From positions 8,999,361-9,063,360 of the forward strand of contig AP025074.1 in NCBI GenBank assembly GCA_036186865.1: DNA of 64,000 bases, in the 5' to 3' direction. The notes under the pieces were generated by a model that was not told the origin of the DNA, ran no database searches, and saw nothing but the letters and a program-made list of their open reading frames with translations. Positions within the stretch are counted from its first letter, which is position 1. Every line of letters begins with the position of its first letter. The stretch is from Eustoma russellianum (taxonomy: Eukaryota; Streptophyta; Magnoliopsida; Gentianales; Gentianaceae). Positions 10,157-24,500 of the stretch are shown in pieces. The position numbers were made by a program, and so were the translations under genes.

Positions 10157-13070
10157 GGAGACCACACTTCGAAAGACACATCAATAAATTGGTTCCTTGA
10201 CAGTGGTTGCTCGAGGCACATGACGGGTGACCCGAGCTTGTTCTCCAAATTAAAGAAGGTCACAAAAGGCGGATCCGTGACCTTTGGAGACAACAATGAA
10301 TGCAAGATCATTGGAAAAGGTACTATTGGTAATCCGAACACACTCCAAATCTCCAACGTATTTTTGGTAAGCAACTTATCTTACAATCTTCTTAGTATTT
10401 CTCAATTTGTTGACAATGGTTTCAATGTGTGTTTTACTCACCCTTATTGCAATATAATAAATAAAAATGGAGAAACCGTTTTAAAAAGAAAACGAGAAGG
10501 CAATATTTTTACGCTATCTATGGATGATGTAGTAGACGCTAAAGTTAAGTGTTTTATGTCAAATGAACCCAATGTGAATTTATGGCATAGACGTTTAGGA
10601 CACATTGGTATTTCCACACTAGAAAAACTTCAACGAAAGAACCTAGTACGGGGATTGCCTACGCTTGATTTAGACAACTTTCAGTTGTGTGAATCTTGCA
10701 TAAAAGGCAAACAAACACGTGAGTCACTTAAGCCGAAAAATGAAATAAGCACGACTAGAATATTAGAACTATTGCATATCGATTTGTTTGGTCCTAGTCG
10801 CACTACAAGCCTTGGTGGGCGTCACTATGCATGCGTAATTGTTGATGACTTTTCTCGTTATACTTGGACTTTATTTCTTGCACATAAGGATGATAGCGCC
10901 GTAGAGATTGCTAAATTAATTAAACAACTTGAAAATCAATACGGTGTAAATGTGAAAAGGATAAGAAGCGATAGAGGCGGCGAGTTTAAAAACAAAGAGA
11001 TGATTTTGTTTTGTGAAGAAAAGGGAATTAAACATGAGTTTTCGCCACCTAGAATTCCACAACTAAATGGAGTAGTAGAAAGGAAGAATCGTACATTACA
11101 AGAAATCGCTAGAACTATGCTTTGCGAAAATAAATTGCCTAGATTTCTGTGGGCGGAAGCCGTAAATTGTGCATGCTATATTGTAAATCGCCTATCTATG
11201 AGAAAGAAAATAAACAAGACGCCTTATGAGATTTTGAATGATCGCATGCCTAAGATTGACTATTTTCGTGTGTTTGGATGCAAATGTTTTGTCTTGAATA
11301 CAAAAAATAATTTAGATAAATTTGAATCCAAATCAATTGAGTGCATTTTTGTTGGATATTCTATAAATTCAAAGGCACATAGATGTTATGATCCTCTCAC
11401 TAGACAAATTATAGAATCTATTCATGTTAAATTCAATGAATTTGGTGAGATTGATAAAGATAAGGAGTATGACGATGACTTTGAATTGAAACCCGTTTTG
11501 AATGAAGATAATGATTCTTTTGATATGCATGATATGAATGACACACTAGAAATGCATGATCACATAGAAATGCATGATAACATAGAAAATAATCAACCAA
11601 GATTGCATAGAGATCACCCACATGATCTCATCATAGGCGACCTCACTCATGGTGTGCGACCACGTAGAAGAATTACTTCGGACGAAATAAATGAATTTCA
11701 TGCTATGATTTCTGAAATTGAGCCCAAAAATGTGCATGATGCTTTGAGTGATTCTTCTTGGATTGATGCCATGCATGATGAACTTAATCAATTTGTTAGA
11801 AACGATGTATGGGATTTAGTGCCACGACCACAAGATAAGACGATGATAGGCACAAAGTGGGTGTGTAGGAATAAAATGAATGAAGAAGGAAAGGTCGTTA
11901 GGAATAAAGCGAGACTTGTAGCACAAGACTATAATCAAGAAGAAGGAATTGACTACGATGAAACATTTGCACCCGTAGCACGTTTAGAAGCTATACGACT
12001 ATTACTTGCTATTGCTTGCATGAGAGATTTCAGATTATATCAAATGGACGTAAAAAGTGCATTCCTAAACGGATTTATACAAGAAGAAGTATACGTGAAG
12101 CAACCACCCGGTTTTGAAGATTTGAAACATCCCGATCACGTGTACAAACTAAAGAAGGCACTAAACGTGCTAAAGCAAGCACCTAGAGCATGGTATGATC
12201 GTTTTGCTACTTTCCTTTTAGAAAATGATTTTAAACGAGGAACTATAGATAGTACACTATTTTTGAAACAAGATAAATTTGATTTACTTATTATCCAAAT
12301 ATACGTTGATGACATTATTTTTGGTTCTACCTCACATAGACTTTTGAAGATTTTGAAAATTGCATGAAATCTGAATTTGAAATGTCTATGGTTGGTGAAC
12401 TTAACTATTTTCTTGGCTTGCAGATTAAGCAAACGAGTAAAGGGATTCACATAAGTCAAGCAAAATATGTCAATGACATGATTAAAAAGTTTAACTTTGA
12501 AAATTTGAAACCATCCCCCACCCCTATGAGTGTCACTACTAAATTGGACAAAAACGAACATGGTAAAGACGTTGATAATAGCTTATATCGATCGATGATA
12601 GGTTCTTTGCTATATTTAACTGCTAGTAGGCCTGATATCATGTTTAGTGTATGCATGTGCGCACGATTTCAGAGTCAACCTAAGGTGTCTCACTATAATG
12701 CGGTAAAAAGAATATTCCGTTATATTAAGCACACACCCACCTTAGGAATTTGGTACGATAAGGATTCCACATTTGACTTACATGCTTATACTAATGCAGA
12801 TTATGGTGGCTGCAAAGTAGATAGAAAAAGCACGAGTGGGACTTGCCAATTTATAGGAGACTCACTCATTTCATGGTTTTCCAAAAAGCAAGCAAGCGTT
12901 GATTTGTCCACTACTGAGGCTGAGTACATGGCACTTAGCCTTTGTTGCACACAGTTGTTGTGGATAAAACAACAACTCTCGGACTTTGGAATTACCGTAA
13001 ATAGAATTCCTATATATTGTGATAGTATGAGTGCCATTAATTTTTCTAAGAACCCCGTGTTACATTCTAA
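10157..13070 (+). pseudogene. Copia-A pol (protease, integrase, RT, RNase H), frameshifted and split
   Basis: Copia order is clear. Protease has WFLDSGCSRHMTG. Pre-integrase zinc finger runs from LWHRRLGHI to CESCIKGK. The integrase acidic triad lies in HIDLFGPS, RSDRGGEF and VVERKNRT. RT runs from TKWVCRNKMNEEG to YVDDIIFGS, the polymerase Asp-Asp motif. RNase H and its connection follow from 12364. One base lost near 12345-12352 (relative to Copia-B) shifts the frame after RT. RNase H has TNADYGG where Copia-B has TDADYGG, so an acidic residue is lost; RT has ALNVLKQ where Copia-B has ALYGLKQ. At 13070 the gene is cut by Copia-B and resumes at 24580. It would make cDNA and integrate it; this copy cannot. 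Confidence 0.93.
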
Positions 13071-16000
13071 TGTAGGATCTGCAAGGCACCACTAGAAGGG
13101 GGAGGGTTGAATAGATGGTGCGGAAAGTGTGCTTTTTAAAATTTCTTTAAACTTGAACAATTCAAGTTCTGAAAACAGATTTTGTTTTCAGGACCAGTTT
13201 TAAAACGTTTTTAAAACTAGGTTAGAGGTCTCCAAAAATTATAAAATTTTGAGAGACCTTAGCCTCAGATGTTATGAGGGTCCCCTAAAAATTTCAAATC
13301 AAAATTCAACCTTTAACCCCTTCAAAAACCGTTGGTACTCAGATTGTGCAAATCTGCCAGAAACGGTAGATGGTTTTGAAAAATTAATTCCTATTTGTGT
13401 GAACGTCCAAATGCTCTGAAAATTTGACCAATAACTCCTTATATATTATATTTAAATGGGTTGAAACAGTTTTGGAAAATTCTTTTGGCAAGTAGGTCAA
13501 ATACAATAAAAGTCTCAACCTTTGCAAGTCTGAAAATCAGACTACACTAGTCTCAGAACTTTTGATGTTTAGTTGACTTATACTTGTCCAAAAGGGTTGA
13601 AACTTGTGCCAAATTAATCCTAGAACGTGTAAGTATGTTTCTGGAAATTTTCGTAATTTTTGAAAATCGTTTACTATTTTTACGGATGCGAAGAAGAAGG
13701 ATAAACAGTGCAGTAACTGAAACGTAAATGCAGAAAGTAAATGGCACCAAGAATTTTATACTGGTTCGGTTATAAACAACCTACTCCAGTCTTCAAGGAA
13801 CCCCTTCCTTGGTTCACACTAATCACACACACGCAGTATACCTTACCGTAGGGTTGATAGAGTTACACCTTAACTCCAACCCTTTACAAACCTTGTATGA
13901 CAAGTACAATTTGCACGAACACCACCACCTCGCAAGAATGAAGATTGATCACACCTTGATCAATCTTTTACAAAGATATATGAATGGTGGTTTATCTCAA
14001 GTCTATTCAAGATTGAAAGATATGAAAAACAATAGGCTTTACAAGAAAAGAGAAAGAAAGAAGATGTAGGAGAAGAAGAGCTTGGCTATTTGATCTCTTT
14101 AGAATGCAATGCTTGTTGTTGTTTTTGTTTGCTCTCCTCTTCTTTCCTTATAGTTGCATCTGTCCCCCCTTAGGGCTTTTCCCCTCTTGAAAATTGTCTT
14201 TTAAGTCCTTGAGAGAGTGTAAGACATCATTGTGACAATGCCTTGCTTACTTGGCATCTTCCTATTGGATCATCATTTAGTCTTCGCTTACTTGACACCT
14301 CCTTATTGGCTCAATGTTGTCATCAAGATGACATGGAGAAAAATCTGAGATATTCAACTTTAACATGTGCCAAAAATCAATCACAAAATCATACCATAAA
14401 TCAAGAATTTTCTCATAAATTGCAAGACCAAAAATTCTTCCATTTCTATGCCAAAAAATCGGCCAAGACAATCTTGCCATGCTGAATTTTTCAGCATGTG
14501 CATCATGGGGATAAACTTTAAATCATTACCATTTTTCTTTAAATTTTCATCATAAAAATGAATCAATAATATATGGTAAGTACTTCTACCAATTAAAAGA
14601 TGAACTTGGACACATTTTAGTACTAAAATTTCGGCCACACCATGTACACATGCTGAAAAAATTTTCAGCGTGTGTGATATGTGAAATATCACCATTTATC
14701 TTTTTAATTATTATTCAAAACCTTACCATATCTTCTTCTAATCAATCACCTAATAAAAGATGACAAAATAGTTCCCATTTAATAGCAGAATTCAGCCAGC
14801 TCAAGTTTCATCATGCTGAAATTTTCAGCATGTGACATAAGTGAGATATATTAGAATTCTTACCTTTTGTAGCTTTTCTCTTTAATTCACCAACAATGTA
14901 TGATTGATCCTTGACCAATCAATATGCCAACAAAGCTCCACATGTGCTCCAACTCAGCTGTATGTAACGTTATATGATGTGTAACATGTGCTGAAATTTA
15001 TTTTTGCTAACTTTGTAAAATAGTGCACATTTAATAATACACACATGTAATATTCCAATCAGCCCTTAATTTAATTTTCTATAACACTTTAAGATGTAAA
15101 TCATATGTAAAAAATGTCTAGATACGTGTCACATGATGTACCAAAAACGTTCCATGTGTTGTGTGCGTAGAAAACCGAATTTTCGATATTTATCGATTAC
15201 CCGATTTTTCTCTAGTTTAAATTCCAACTTTTGCACATGTTACATATATTATGTTATACATAATATATATAATATATACTTTAAATCTCAGCACTTGGCT
15301 GGTCTAAAGTGGTACCATTTACATGTGACAAAAATTAAACTTGGAATCTTCACATTTTGGCCTTAATGTGGAGTAATTTGTGTGTGCCAACATGGAAAGT
15401 ATTTTTGGCTGAATATTCAGTGATGTGCACGAAATTTTCATCAAATTTTGATGTATAGGGGCTGGCCATTTATTTATGGCAGGTACGTGACACGTTGGCG
15501 AAGTTTCGGTATTCGCCCAATACGACAAATTTCGGTTTAGAACCTTTTATCGTGTCGTATTTAATTTGTCATCACCATATCTTATATCATATGATATAAG
15601 ACCTGAATATACTCATAAATATGAGTTAATTATAGTGGTGTGACGTTAACGTACGTACGTAAAATATATAACGTGTCGGTAGTACGTTGGAATACATGTG
15701 TATGTGCCTTTATTCAAAAAAAATCTGAAAATATATAATTTTTATGTATATGTGGCGTGTACATTAAAGATGGAGAGGATGAGAAGACTTTCCTTCCTTA
15801 GCCTTGTTGCCTTTGTGCCTTTTCCAAATGAAGCTTCCTTTAATGAACTACTTAGTTTATTAAACTAAGTACTTCACTTGATGAACTAATTTAGTTCATT
15901 AATGGTGGCACCTGAAAATAGTATAAACACAACAAATGTTTGCCATATGATGTAAGCTTTAATGCTTCATGGCTCGTTAGTACGGCAACATAATATATAA

Positions 16001-16131
16001 GCTAAATAAGGCAAGTAATGGCAAGTTATCATGCATACATGTACACATTTATATATGTTTATGCATGTTTATATATATGTATACATTCAAGACACTTATT
16101 TTGAAATCACTCAAACCCCCTTATCTTTACA
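13071..16131 (-). repeat. Copia-B 3' LTR
   Basis: On the plus strand it starts TGTAGGATCTGC and ends CTTATCTTTACA. It contains palindromic modules at 14478-14498, 14649-14672 and 14812-14832. It is the same family as the Copia-A 5' LTR in inverted orientation. Confidence 0.95.
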
Positions 16132-16392
16132 ATCTCTCCCTTTTGATGATTTTCAAAATAATTTGTGTACATGATTTAAATGCTATATCTCCCCCTTGAA
16201 TTGTGCGCAAATTTGAAATTTGAATTTCGAATTTCAAATCCGGCTCCCCCTTGATTTGTGCAATTAAGATCAATTAAGATCAATCAGTATCTCTCTCCTC
16301 CCCCTTAAATCATGCTTTTCTCTCCCCCTTTATTTTGGAAAGTTAATCAAAAGATTCCTGTCAAAAAGGAAAGTAAATCAAATAATATCAAA
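16132..16392 (-). other. Copia-B 3' non-coding region with multiple polypurine tracts
   Basis: Read on the minus strand, at least five GGGGGAG-type tracts occur between the pol stop and the LTR (pyrimidine runs at about 16133, 16188, 16243, 16296 and 16322). An inverted repeat with arm ATTTGAAATT lies between two of them (16211-16239). Multiplied polypurine tracts are an established Sirevirus hallmark; the one next to the LTR primes plus-strand DNA. No env-like frame is present. Confidence 0.8.
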
Positions 16393-19300
16393 TCAAATCA
16401 TATCAGCGGGAATCATGTCTAATTTAGAACGAAGAGATTCATATGTGGCTTGATTTAAGGCCTTTGTAAATATATCCGCTACTTGTGATTCTGTGCGTAC
16501 GTGATCTATGACAATATTACCATTGTTAACGTGATCACGAAGAAAGTGATAGCGTACTTCTATATGCTTAGCCTTAGAATGTAACACGGGATTCTTAGAC
16601 AAATTTATTGCACTCATACTATCACAATATATAGGAATTTTATTTACGGTAATTCCAAAGTTCGAAAGTTGTTGTTTTATCCACCATAACTGTGTGCAAC
16701 AAAGGCTAAGAGCCATGTACTCAGCCTCCATAGTGGACAAAGCAACACTTGCTTGCTTTTTGGAAAACCATGAAATAAGGGAATTTCCTATAAATTGGCA
16801 GGTTTCGCTCGTGCTTTTTCTATCTATTTTGCAGCCACCATAATCTGCATCAGTGTAAGCATGTAAGTCAAATGTAGAATCCTTATCGTACCAAATACCT
16901 AAGGTGGGCGTGTGCTTAATATAACGAAATATTCTTTTTATCGCATTTAAGTGTGACACCTTAGGTTGACTTTGAAAACAAGCACACATGCATACGCTAA
17001 ACATGATGTCAGGCCTACTAGCAGTTAAATATAGCAAAGAACCTATCATAGATCGATATAATCCATTATCAACGTCTTTACCATGTTCGTCTTTGTCTAA
17101 TTTAGTAGTGACACTCATGGGGGTGGGGGATGGTTTCAAATTTTCAAAATTAAACTTTTTGATCATGTCATTAACATATTTCGCTTGGCTTATATGAATT
17201 CCTTTACTCGTTTGCTTAATCTACAAGCCAAGAAAATAATTAAGTTCACCAACCATAGACATTTCAAATTCAGATTTCATGCAATTTTCAAAATCTTTAA
17301 CAAGTCTATGTGAGGTAGAGCCAAAAATAATGTCATCTACGTAGATTTGAATAATAAGTAAATCTGATTTTTCTTGTTTCAAAAATAGTGTACTATCTAT
17401 AGTACCACGTTTAAAATTATTTTCTAAAAGGAAAGTAGCAAAACGATCATACCATGCTCTCGGTGCTTGCTTTAGGCCATATAGTGCCTTCTTTAGTTTG
17501 TACACGTGATCTGGATGTTTCAAATCTTCAAAACCGGGTGGTTGCTTCACGTATACTTCTTCTTGTATGAATCCGTTTAGGAAAGCACTTTTTACATCCA
17601 TTTGATATAACTTAAAATCTTTCATGCAAGCAATAGCAAGTAATAGTCGTATAGCTTCTAGACGTGCTACGGGTGCGAATGTTTCATCTTAGTCAATTCC
17701 TTCTTATTGATTATATCCTTGTGCTACAAGTCTCGCTTTATTTCTAACAACCTTTCCTTCTTCATTCATTTTATTCCTAAATACCCACTTTGTGCCTATA
17801 ATAGTCTTATCTTGTGGACGTGGCACTAAATCCCATACATCATTTCTAACGAATTGATTAAGTTCGTCATGCATAGCATCAATCCAAGATGAATCACTCA
17901 AAGCATCATGCACATTTTTGGGCTCAATTTCAGAAATCATAGCATGAAATTCATTTATTTCATCCGAAGTGATTCTTCTACGTGGTCGCACACCGTGAGT
18001 GATGTCGCCTATGATGAGATCATGTGGGTGATCTCTATGCCATCTTGGTTGATTATTTTCTATGTTATCATGCATTTCCATATGATCATGCATTTCTAGT
18101 GTCTCATTCATATCATGCATATCAAAAGAATCATTATCTTCATTCAAAACGGGTTTCAATTCAAAATCATCGTCATATTCCTTATCTTTATCAATCTCAC
18201 CAAATTCATTGAATTTAACATGAATAGATTCTATGATTTGTCTAGTGAGAGGATCATAACATCTATATGCCTTTGAATTTATGGAATATCCAACAAAAAT
18301 GCACTCAATTGATTTGGATTCAAATTTATCTAAATTATCTTTTGTATTAAGACAAAACATTTGCATCCAAACACACGAAAATAATCAATCTTAGGCATGC
18401 GATCATTCAAAATTTCATAAGGCGTCTTGTTTATTTTCTTTCTTATAGATAGGCGATTTACAATATAGCATGCACAATTTACGGCTTCCGCCCACAGAAA
18501 TCTAGGCAGTTTATTTTCGCAAATCATAGTTCTAGCGATTTCTTGTAGTGTACGATTCTTTCTTTCTACTACTCCATTTAGTTGTGGAGTTCTAGGTGGC
18601 GAAAACTCATGTTTAATTCCTTCTTCTTCACAAAATGAAATCATCTCTTTGTTTTTAAACTCGCCGCCTCTATCGCTTCTTATCCTTTTCACATTTACAC
18701 CGTATTGATTTTAAGTTGTTTAATTAATTTAGCAATCTCTACGGCGCTATCATCCTTATATGCAAGAAATAAAGTCCAAGTATAACGAGAAAAGTCATCA
18801 ACAATTACGCATGCATAGTGACGCCCACCAAGGCTTGTAGTGCGACTAGGACCAAACAAATCGATATGCAATAGTTCTAATATTCTAGTCGTGCTTATTT
18901 CATTTTTTGGCTTAAGTGACTCACGTGTTTGTTTGCCTTTTATACAAGATTCACACAACTAAAAGTTGTCTAAATCAAGCGTAGGCAATCCCCGTACTAG
19001 GTTCTTTCGTTGAAGTTTTTCTAGTGTGGAAATACCAATGTGTCCTAAACGTCTATGCCATAAATTCACATTGGGTTCATTTGACATAAAACACTTAACT
19101 TTAGCGTCTGCTACATCATCCATAGATAGCGTAAAAATATTGCCTTCTCGTTTTCCTTTTAAAATGGTTTCTCCATTTTTATTTATTATATTGCAATAAG
19201 GTTGAGTAAAACACACATTGAAACCATTGTCAACAAATTGAGAAATACTAAGAAGATTGTAAGATAAGTTGCTTACCAAAAATACGTTGGAGATTTGGAG

Positions 19301-19486
19301 TGTGTTCGGATTACCAATAGTACCTTTTCCAATGATCTTGCCTTCATTGTTGTCTCCAAAGGTCACGGATCCTCCTTTTGTGACCTTCTTTAATTTGGAG
19401 AACAAGCTCGGGTCACCCGTCATGTGCCTCGAGCAACCACTGTCAAGGAACCACTTTATTGATGTGTCTTTCGATGTGTGGTCTCC
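16393..19486 (-). pseudogene. Copia-B pol, multiply broken
   Basis: The same polyprotein as Copia-A, from just after the acceptor-like CAG at 19487-19489 to the natural stop at 16393. Protease (DSGCSRHMTGD), integrase finger, integrase core, RT (YVDDIIFGS) and RNase H (TDADYGGCK) are recognisable. Lesions relative to Copia-A: stops at 18959 (CAG to TAG), 17704 (GAA to TAA), about 17688 (TAC to TAA) and 17221 (CAG to TAG), and single-base deletions near 18712 and 18350. The segment 16393-17166 is intact over 257 codons and supplies the RNase H and C-terminus missing from Copia-A. Confidence 0.93.
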
Positions 19487-19547
19487 CTGTAATGTGAAAA
19501 GGTGATTTAGGTACCCTTTTAATTTTGGGTCCTTTCGAGTTAGTTAA

Positions 19548-21464
19548 TCACCGTTTGCTAAAGGTACCTTTCGGTACCCATACTTGGGTGATCCTTCTCG
19601 GTCTATCAAATGGCAAGAATGTAGATGAAGGTGCAATATAATAGACATGTGGTGCATGCACTTTGGGTCTTTGCCCAAGGACTCCTCTATACTCGTTGAA
19701 TGAAGGACGCTTTTGATATGTCCTTGTGTGTGTGTGCGTAGTGCGTGGATGATATGTATTTCGTGTATGCATTGTTCTTCTCTTTTCATATCTATATGGT
19801 ACAACGTTATATTTCACATGATATGATGGAGTGGGGCGTGAGGAAGGGGGCGCTTTTTGCGTCATCTTAGACGCCACTTGCGGCTTAGGGGTGTCTACTT
19901 TCTTAGACACAACAAACTTGGTTGGTTTGGTTGATACTTCGTTAGTATCAACGTATCCCAGTCCAATTTTGTCACTGTCATGCTTTTGTGATAATATGAT
20001 GCGATGCAGCATGTTTGACCCTGTATCAAACTGTTTCATCATTTTCTCTAAATTGGTATTCCTTGATTTCAAATTTGAAATCTCGGATTTCATTTTATTA
20101 TTTTGAGAGGTTAATGATGAAATCTCGGTTTTCAATGCAGTGATGACACATGAAGACTCTTTCTTTGAATCGCTTAATTGAGCGACAAGATTCTCGTTAG
20201 AAGATTCTAACAGTTTCTTATCTTCAATTAATCGTTTCTTTTCTTTAGCGAGAGTCTTAGTAAATTTGTGCAATTCTAGATACTGACTAAAAAGATCATC
20301 ATAAGAAGGTTCAGAGTCAGAGTCAGAATCAGATGATACCTCATTAGATGCTTTGGAAGCAAAGCAAACTTGAGCGGTCTCCTCTTCGGTCTCAGTTTCG
20401 GAATCTGATGAGTCACTCCAGGTGGAGGCCTTTAGAGCACGTTTCCTTTGTTTGGGTTCTGAGACGAGTCTATTTTTGTTCCGCTCCTTGTCAGGGTATT
20501 TAGTAGTTTGTTTTTATTTGTTTGGGCAGTCATATGATAGGTGTCCGAGTTTGCCGCATTCATAACATTTAATGTCTTTATCATTTGACTTGTTTTTATT
20601 TCTCTTAGATGTAGTGCCCTTGTTTTTATTTCTAAATGACCTTCTCATAAATTTTCTTAGTCCTTTAGCCAATAAAATTAGGTCATCATTATCCGATTCG
20701 GAATCACTATCATCTACGTGATCGGAGGGAGGGGAGACGTATTCATTTGATTTAAAAGCAATGGCTTTACCTTGTTTAGATGATTCCGATTTCCGAATGG
20801 TGAGTTTATTTTCATAAACTTTAAGTGAACCGATTAGTTCTTCCATCTTTATTGATTTAGTCTCCTTGCTTTCCTCTATCGCAGTCACTTTAGGATCCCA
20901 TTCAGAAGGAAGGCTTCGTAGGACTTTCTGTACCTTTTCCTGCGTAGTAAAAGCCTTACCAAGAGACTCAAGAGAGTTGTAGATGTTAGTCAAACGAAGA
21001 TCCATATCTACAATAGACTCATTAGGCAATAATTTAAAAGACTCAAGTGTGGACATGAGCATGTTAATTTTTGACTCTTTTACTTGACTCGTGCCTTCGT
21101 GTTTCATTTCTAGTATCCTCCACATTTCTTGTGCACTCGAACAGTTTGACACATAACTAGACTCACTTTTACTTAATCCGTTTTAAAGCAATTGCATAGC
21201 CCTAGCATTCATACTAAGTTTCTTTTTATCATCACTCGTATATTCTTGTCTAGTTTTAATAACTTCTAAAGTAACTCCGTCTACAGTGGATACATTAGAT
21301 GGGACATAAGGACCATCTTCAATGATTGACCAAAGATCTATATCTATAGACTTAAGAAAAAGCTTCATCCTAAGTTTCCACTGAATAAACGACTCACCGT
21401 CAAAAAGTGGAGGCCTTTGGCTCGACATACCTTCTTGCTCGGTTTTGAGATTTGTGGATGCCAT
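19548..21464 (-). pseudogene. Copia-B gag with two premature stops
   Basis: A 638-codon frame starting MASTNLKTEQEGMSS at 21464, closely matching Copia-A gag. It is broken by TAA at 21183-21185 (TTA in Copia-A) and TAA at 20514-20516 (GAA in Copia-A), the second just after the zinc knuckle CYECGKLGHLSYDC. The coiled-coil part and basic tail follow. The ATG is the first after the PBS. The pol frame lies +1 relative to gag, as in Copia-A. Confidence 0.92.
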
Positions 21465-21504
21465 CTCACTGAATCGTTGGATTCCTTGAAGTGAGTATTC
21501 CTGC

Positions 21505-21516
21505 GCTCTGATACCA
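21505..21516 (-). other. Copia-B primer binding site
   Basis: The minus strand reads TGGTATCAGAGC, two bases from the 5' LTR edge at 21519. It fixes the minus orientation of Copia-B. Confidence 0.93.
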
Positions 21517-21518
21517 CT

Positions 21519-24500
21519 TGTAGGATCTGCAAGACACCACTAGAAGGGGAGGGTTGAATAGATGGTGCGGAAAGTGTGCTTTTTAAAATTTCTTTAAACT
21601 TGAACAATTCAAGTTCTGAAAACAGATTCTGTTTTCAGGACCAGTTTTAAAACGTTTTTAAAACTAGGTTAGAGGTCTCCAAAAATTATAAACTTTTGAG
21701 AGAACTTAGCCTCAGATGTTATGAGGGTCCCCTAAAAATTTCAAATCAAAATTCAACCTTTAACCCCTTCAAAAACCGTTGGTACTCAGATTGTGCAAAT
21801 CTGCCAGAAACGGTAGATGGTTTTGAAAAATTAATTCCTATTTGTGTGAACGTCCAAATGCTCTGAAAATTTGACCAATAACTCCTTACATATTATATTT
21901 AAATGGGTTGAAACAGTTTTGGAAAATTCTTTTGGGAAGTAGGTCAAATACAATCAAAGTCTCAACCTTTGCAAGTCTGAAAATCAGACTGCACTAGTCT
22001 CAGAACTTTTGATGTTTAGTTGACTTATACTTGTCCAAAAGGGTTGAAACTTATGCAAAATTAACCCTAGAACGTGTAAGTATGTTTCTGGAAATTTTCG
22101 TAATTTTTGAAAATCGTTTACTATTTTTACGGATGCGAACAAGAAGGATAAACAGTGTAGTAACTGAAACGTAAATGCATAAAGTAAATGGCACCAAGAA
22201 TTTTATACTGGTTCGGTTATAAACAACCTACTCCAGTCTTCAAGGAACACCTTTCTTGGTTCACACTAATCACACACACGCAGTACACCTTACCGCAGGG
22301 TTGATAGAGTTACACCTTAACTCCAACCCTTTACAAACCTTGTATGACAAGTACAATTTGCACGAACACCACCACCTCGCAAGAATGAAGATTGATCACA
22401 CCTTGATCAATCTTTTACAAAGATATATGAATGGTGGTTTATCTCAAGCCTATTCAAGATTGAAAGATATGAAAAACAATAGGCTTTACAAGAAAAGAGA
22501 TAGAAAGAAGATGTAGGAGAAGAGCTTGGCTATTTGATCTCTTTAGAATGCAATGCTTGTTGTTGTTTTTGTTTGCTCTCCTCTTCTTTCCTTATAGTTG
22601 CAGCCGTCCCCCCTTAGGGCTTCTCCCCTCTTGAAAATTGTCTTTTAAGTCCTTGAGAGAGTGTAAGACATCATTGTGACAATGCCTTGCTTACTTGGCA
22701 TCTTCCTATTGGATCATCATTTAGTCTTCGCTTACTTGGCACCTCCTTATTGGCTCAATGTTGTCATCAAGATGACATGGAGAAAAATCTGAGATATTCA
22801 CTTTAACATGTGCCAAAAATCAATCACAAAATCATACCATAAATCAAGAATTTTCTCATAAATTGCAAGACCAAAAATTCTTCCATTTCTATGCCAAAAA
22901 ATCGGCCAAGACAATCTTGCCATGCTGAATTTTTCAGCATGTGCATCATGGGGATAAACTTTAAATCATTACCATTTTTCTTTAAATTTTCATCATAAAA
23001 ATGAATCAATAATATATGGTAAGTACTTCTACCAATTAAAAGATGAACTTGGACACATTTTAGTACTAAAATTTCGGCCACACCATGTACACATGCTGAA
23101 AAAATTTTCAGCGTGTGTGATATGTGAAATATCACCATTTATCTTTTTAATTATTATTCAAAACCTTACCATATCTTCTTCTAATCAATCACCTAATAAA
23201 AGATGACAAAATAGTTCCCATTTAATCGCAGAATTCGGCCAGCTCAAGTTTCATCATGTTGAAATTTTCAGCATGTGACATAAGTGAGATATATTAGAAT
23301 TCTTACCTTTTGTAGCTTTTCTCTTTAATTCACCAACAATGTATGATTGATCCTTGACCAATAAATATGCCAACAAAGCTCCACATGTGCTCCAACTCAG
23401 CTGTATGTAACGTTATATGATGTGTAACATGTGCTGAAATTTATTTTTGCTAACTTTGTAAAATAGTGCACATTTAATAATACACACATGTAATATTCCA
23501 ATCAGCCCTTAATTTAATTTTCTAGAACACTTTAAGATGTATATCATATGTAAAAAGTGTCTAGATACGTGTCACATGATGTACCAAAAACGTTCCATGT
23601 GTTGTGTGCGTAGAAAACCGAATTTTCGATATTTATCGATTACCCGATTTTTCTCTAATTTAAATTCCAACTTTTGCACATGTTACATATATTATGTTAT
23701 ACATAATATATATAATATATACTTTAAATCTCAGCACTTGGCTGGTCTAAAGTGGTACCATTTACATGTGACAAAAATTAAACTTGGAATCTTCACATTT
23801 TGGCCTTAATGTGGAGTAATTTGTGTGTGCCAACATGGAAAGTATTTTTGGCTGAATATTCAGTGATGTGCACTAAATTTTCATCAAATTTTGATGTATA
23901 GGGGCTGGCCATTTATTTATGACAGGTACGTGACACGCTGGCGAAGTTTCGGTATTCGCCCAATACGGCAAATTTCGGTTTAGAACCTTTTATCGTGTCG
24001 TATTTAATTTGCCATCACCATATCTTATATCATATGATATAAGACCTGAATATACTCATAAATATGAGTTAAGTATAGTGGTGTGACGTTAACGTACGTA
24101 CGTAAAATATATAACGTGTCGGTAGTACGTTGGAATACATGTGTATGTGCCTTTATTCAAAAAAAATCTGAAAATATATAATTTTTATGTATATGTGGCG
24201 TGTACATTAAAGATGGAGAGGAGGAGAAGACTTTCCTTCCTTAGCCTTGTTGCCTTTGTGCCTTTTCCAAATGAAGCTTCCTTTAATGAACTACTTAGTT
24301 TATTAAACTAAGTACTTCACTTAATGAACTAATTTAGTTCATTAATGGTGGCACCTGAAAATAGTATAAACATAACAAATGTTTGCCATATGATGTAAGC
24401 TTTAATGCTTCATGGCTCGTTAGTACGGCAACATAATATATAAGCTAAATAAGGCAAGTAATGGCAAGTGATCATGCATACATGTACACATTTATATATG

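Noticed and set aside
15133..15366. Repeated 60-110 codon frames in copia LTRs (also at 5897-6112, 23537-23809 and 13809-14069)
   Set aside because: They recur because LTRs are copies; they occur on varying strands, start and stop differently, and have no domain.
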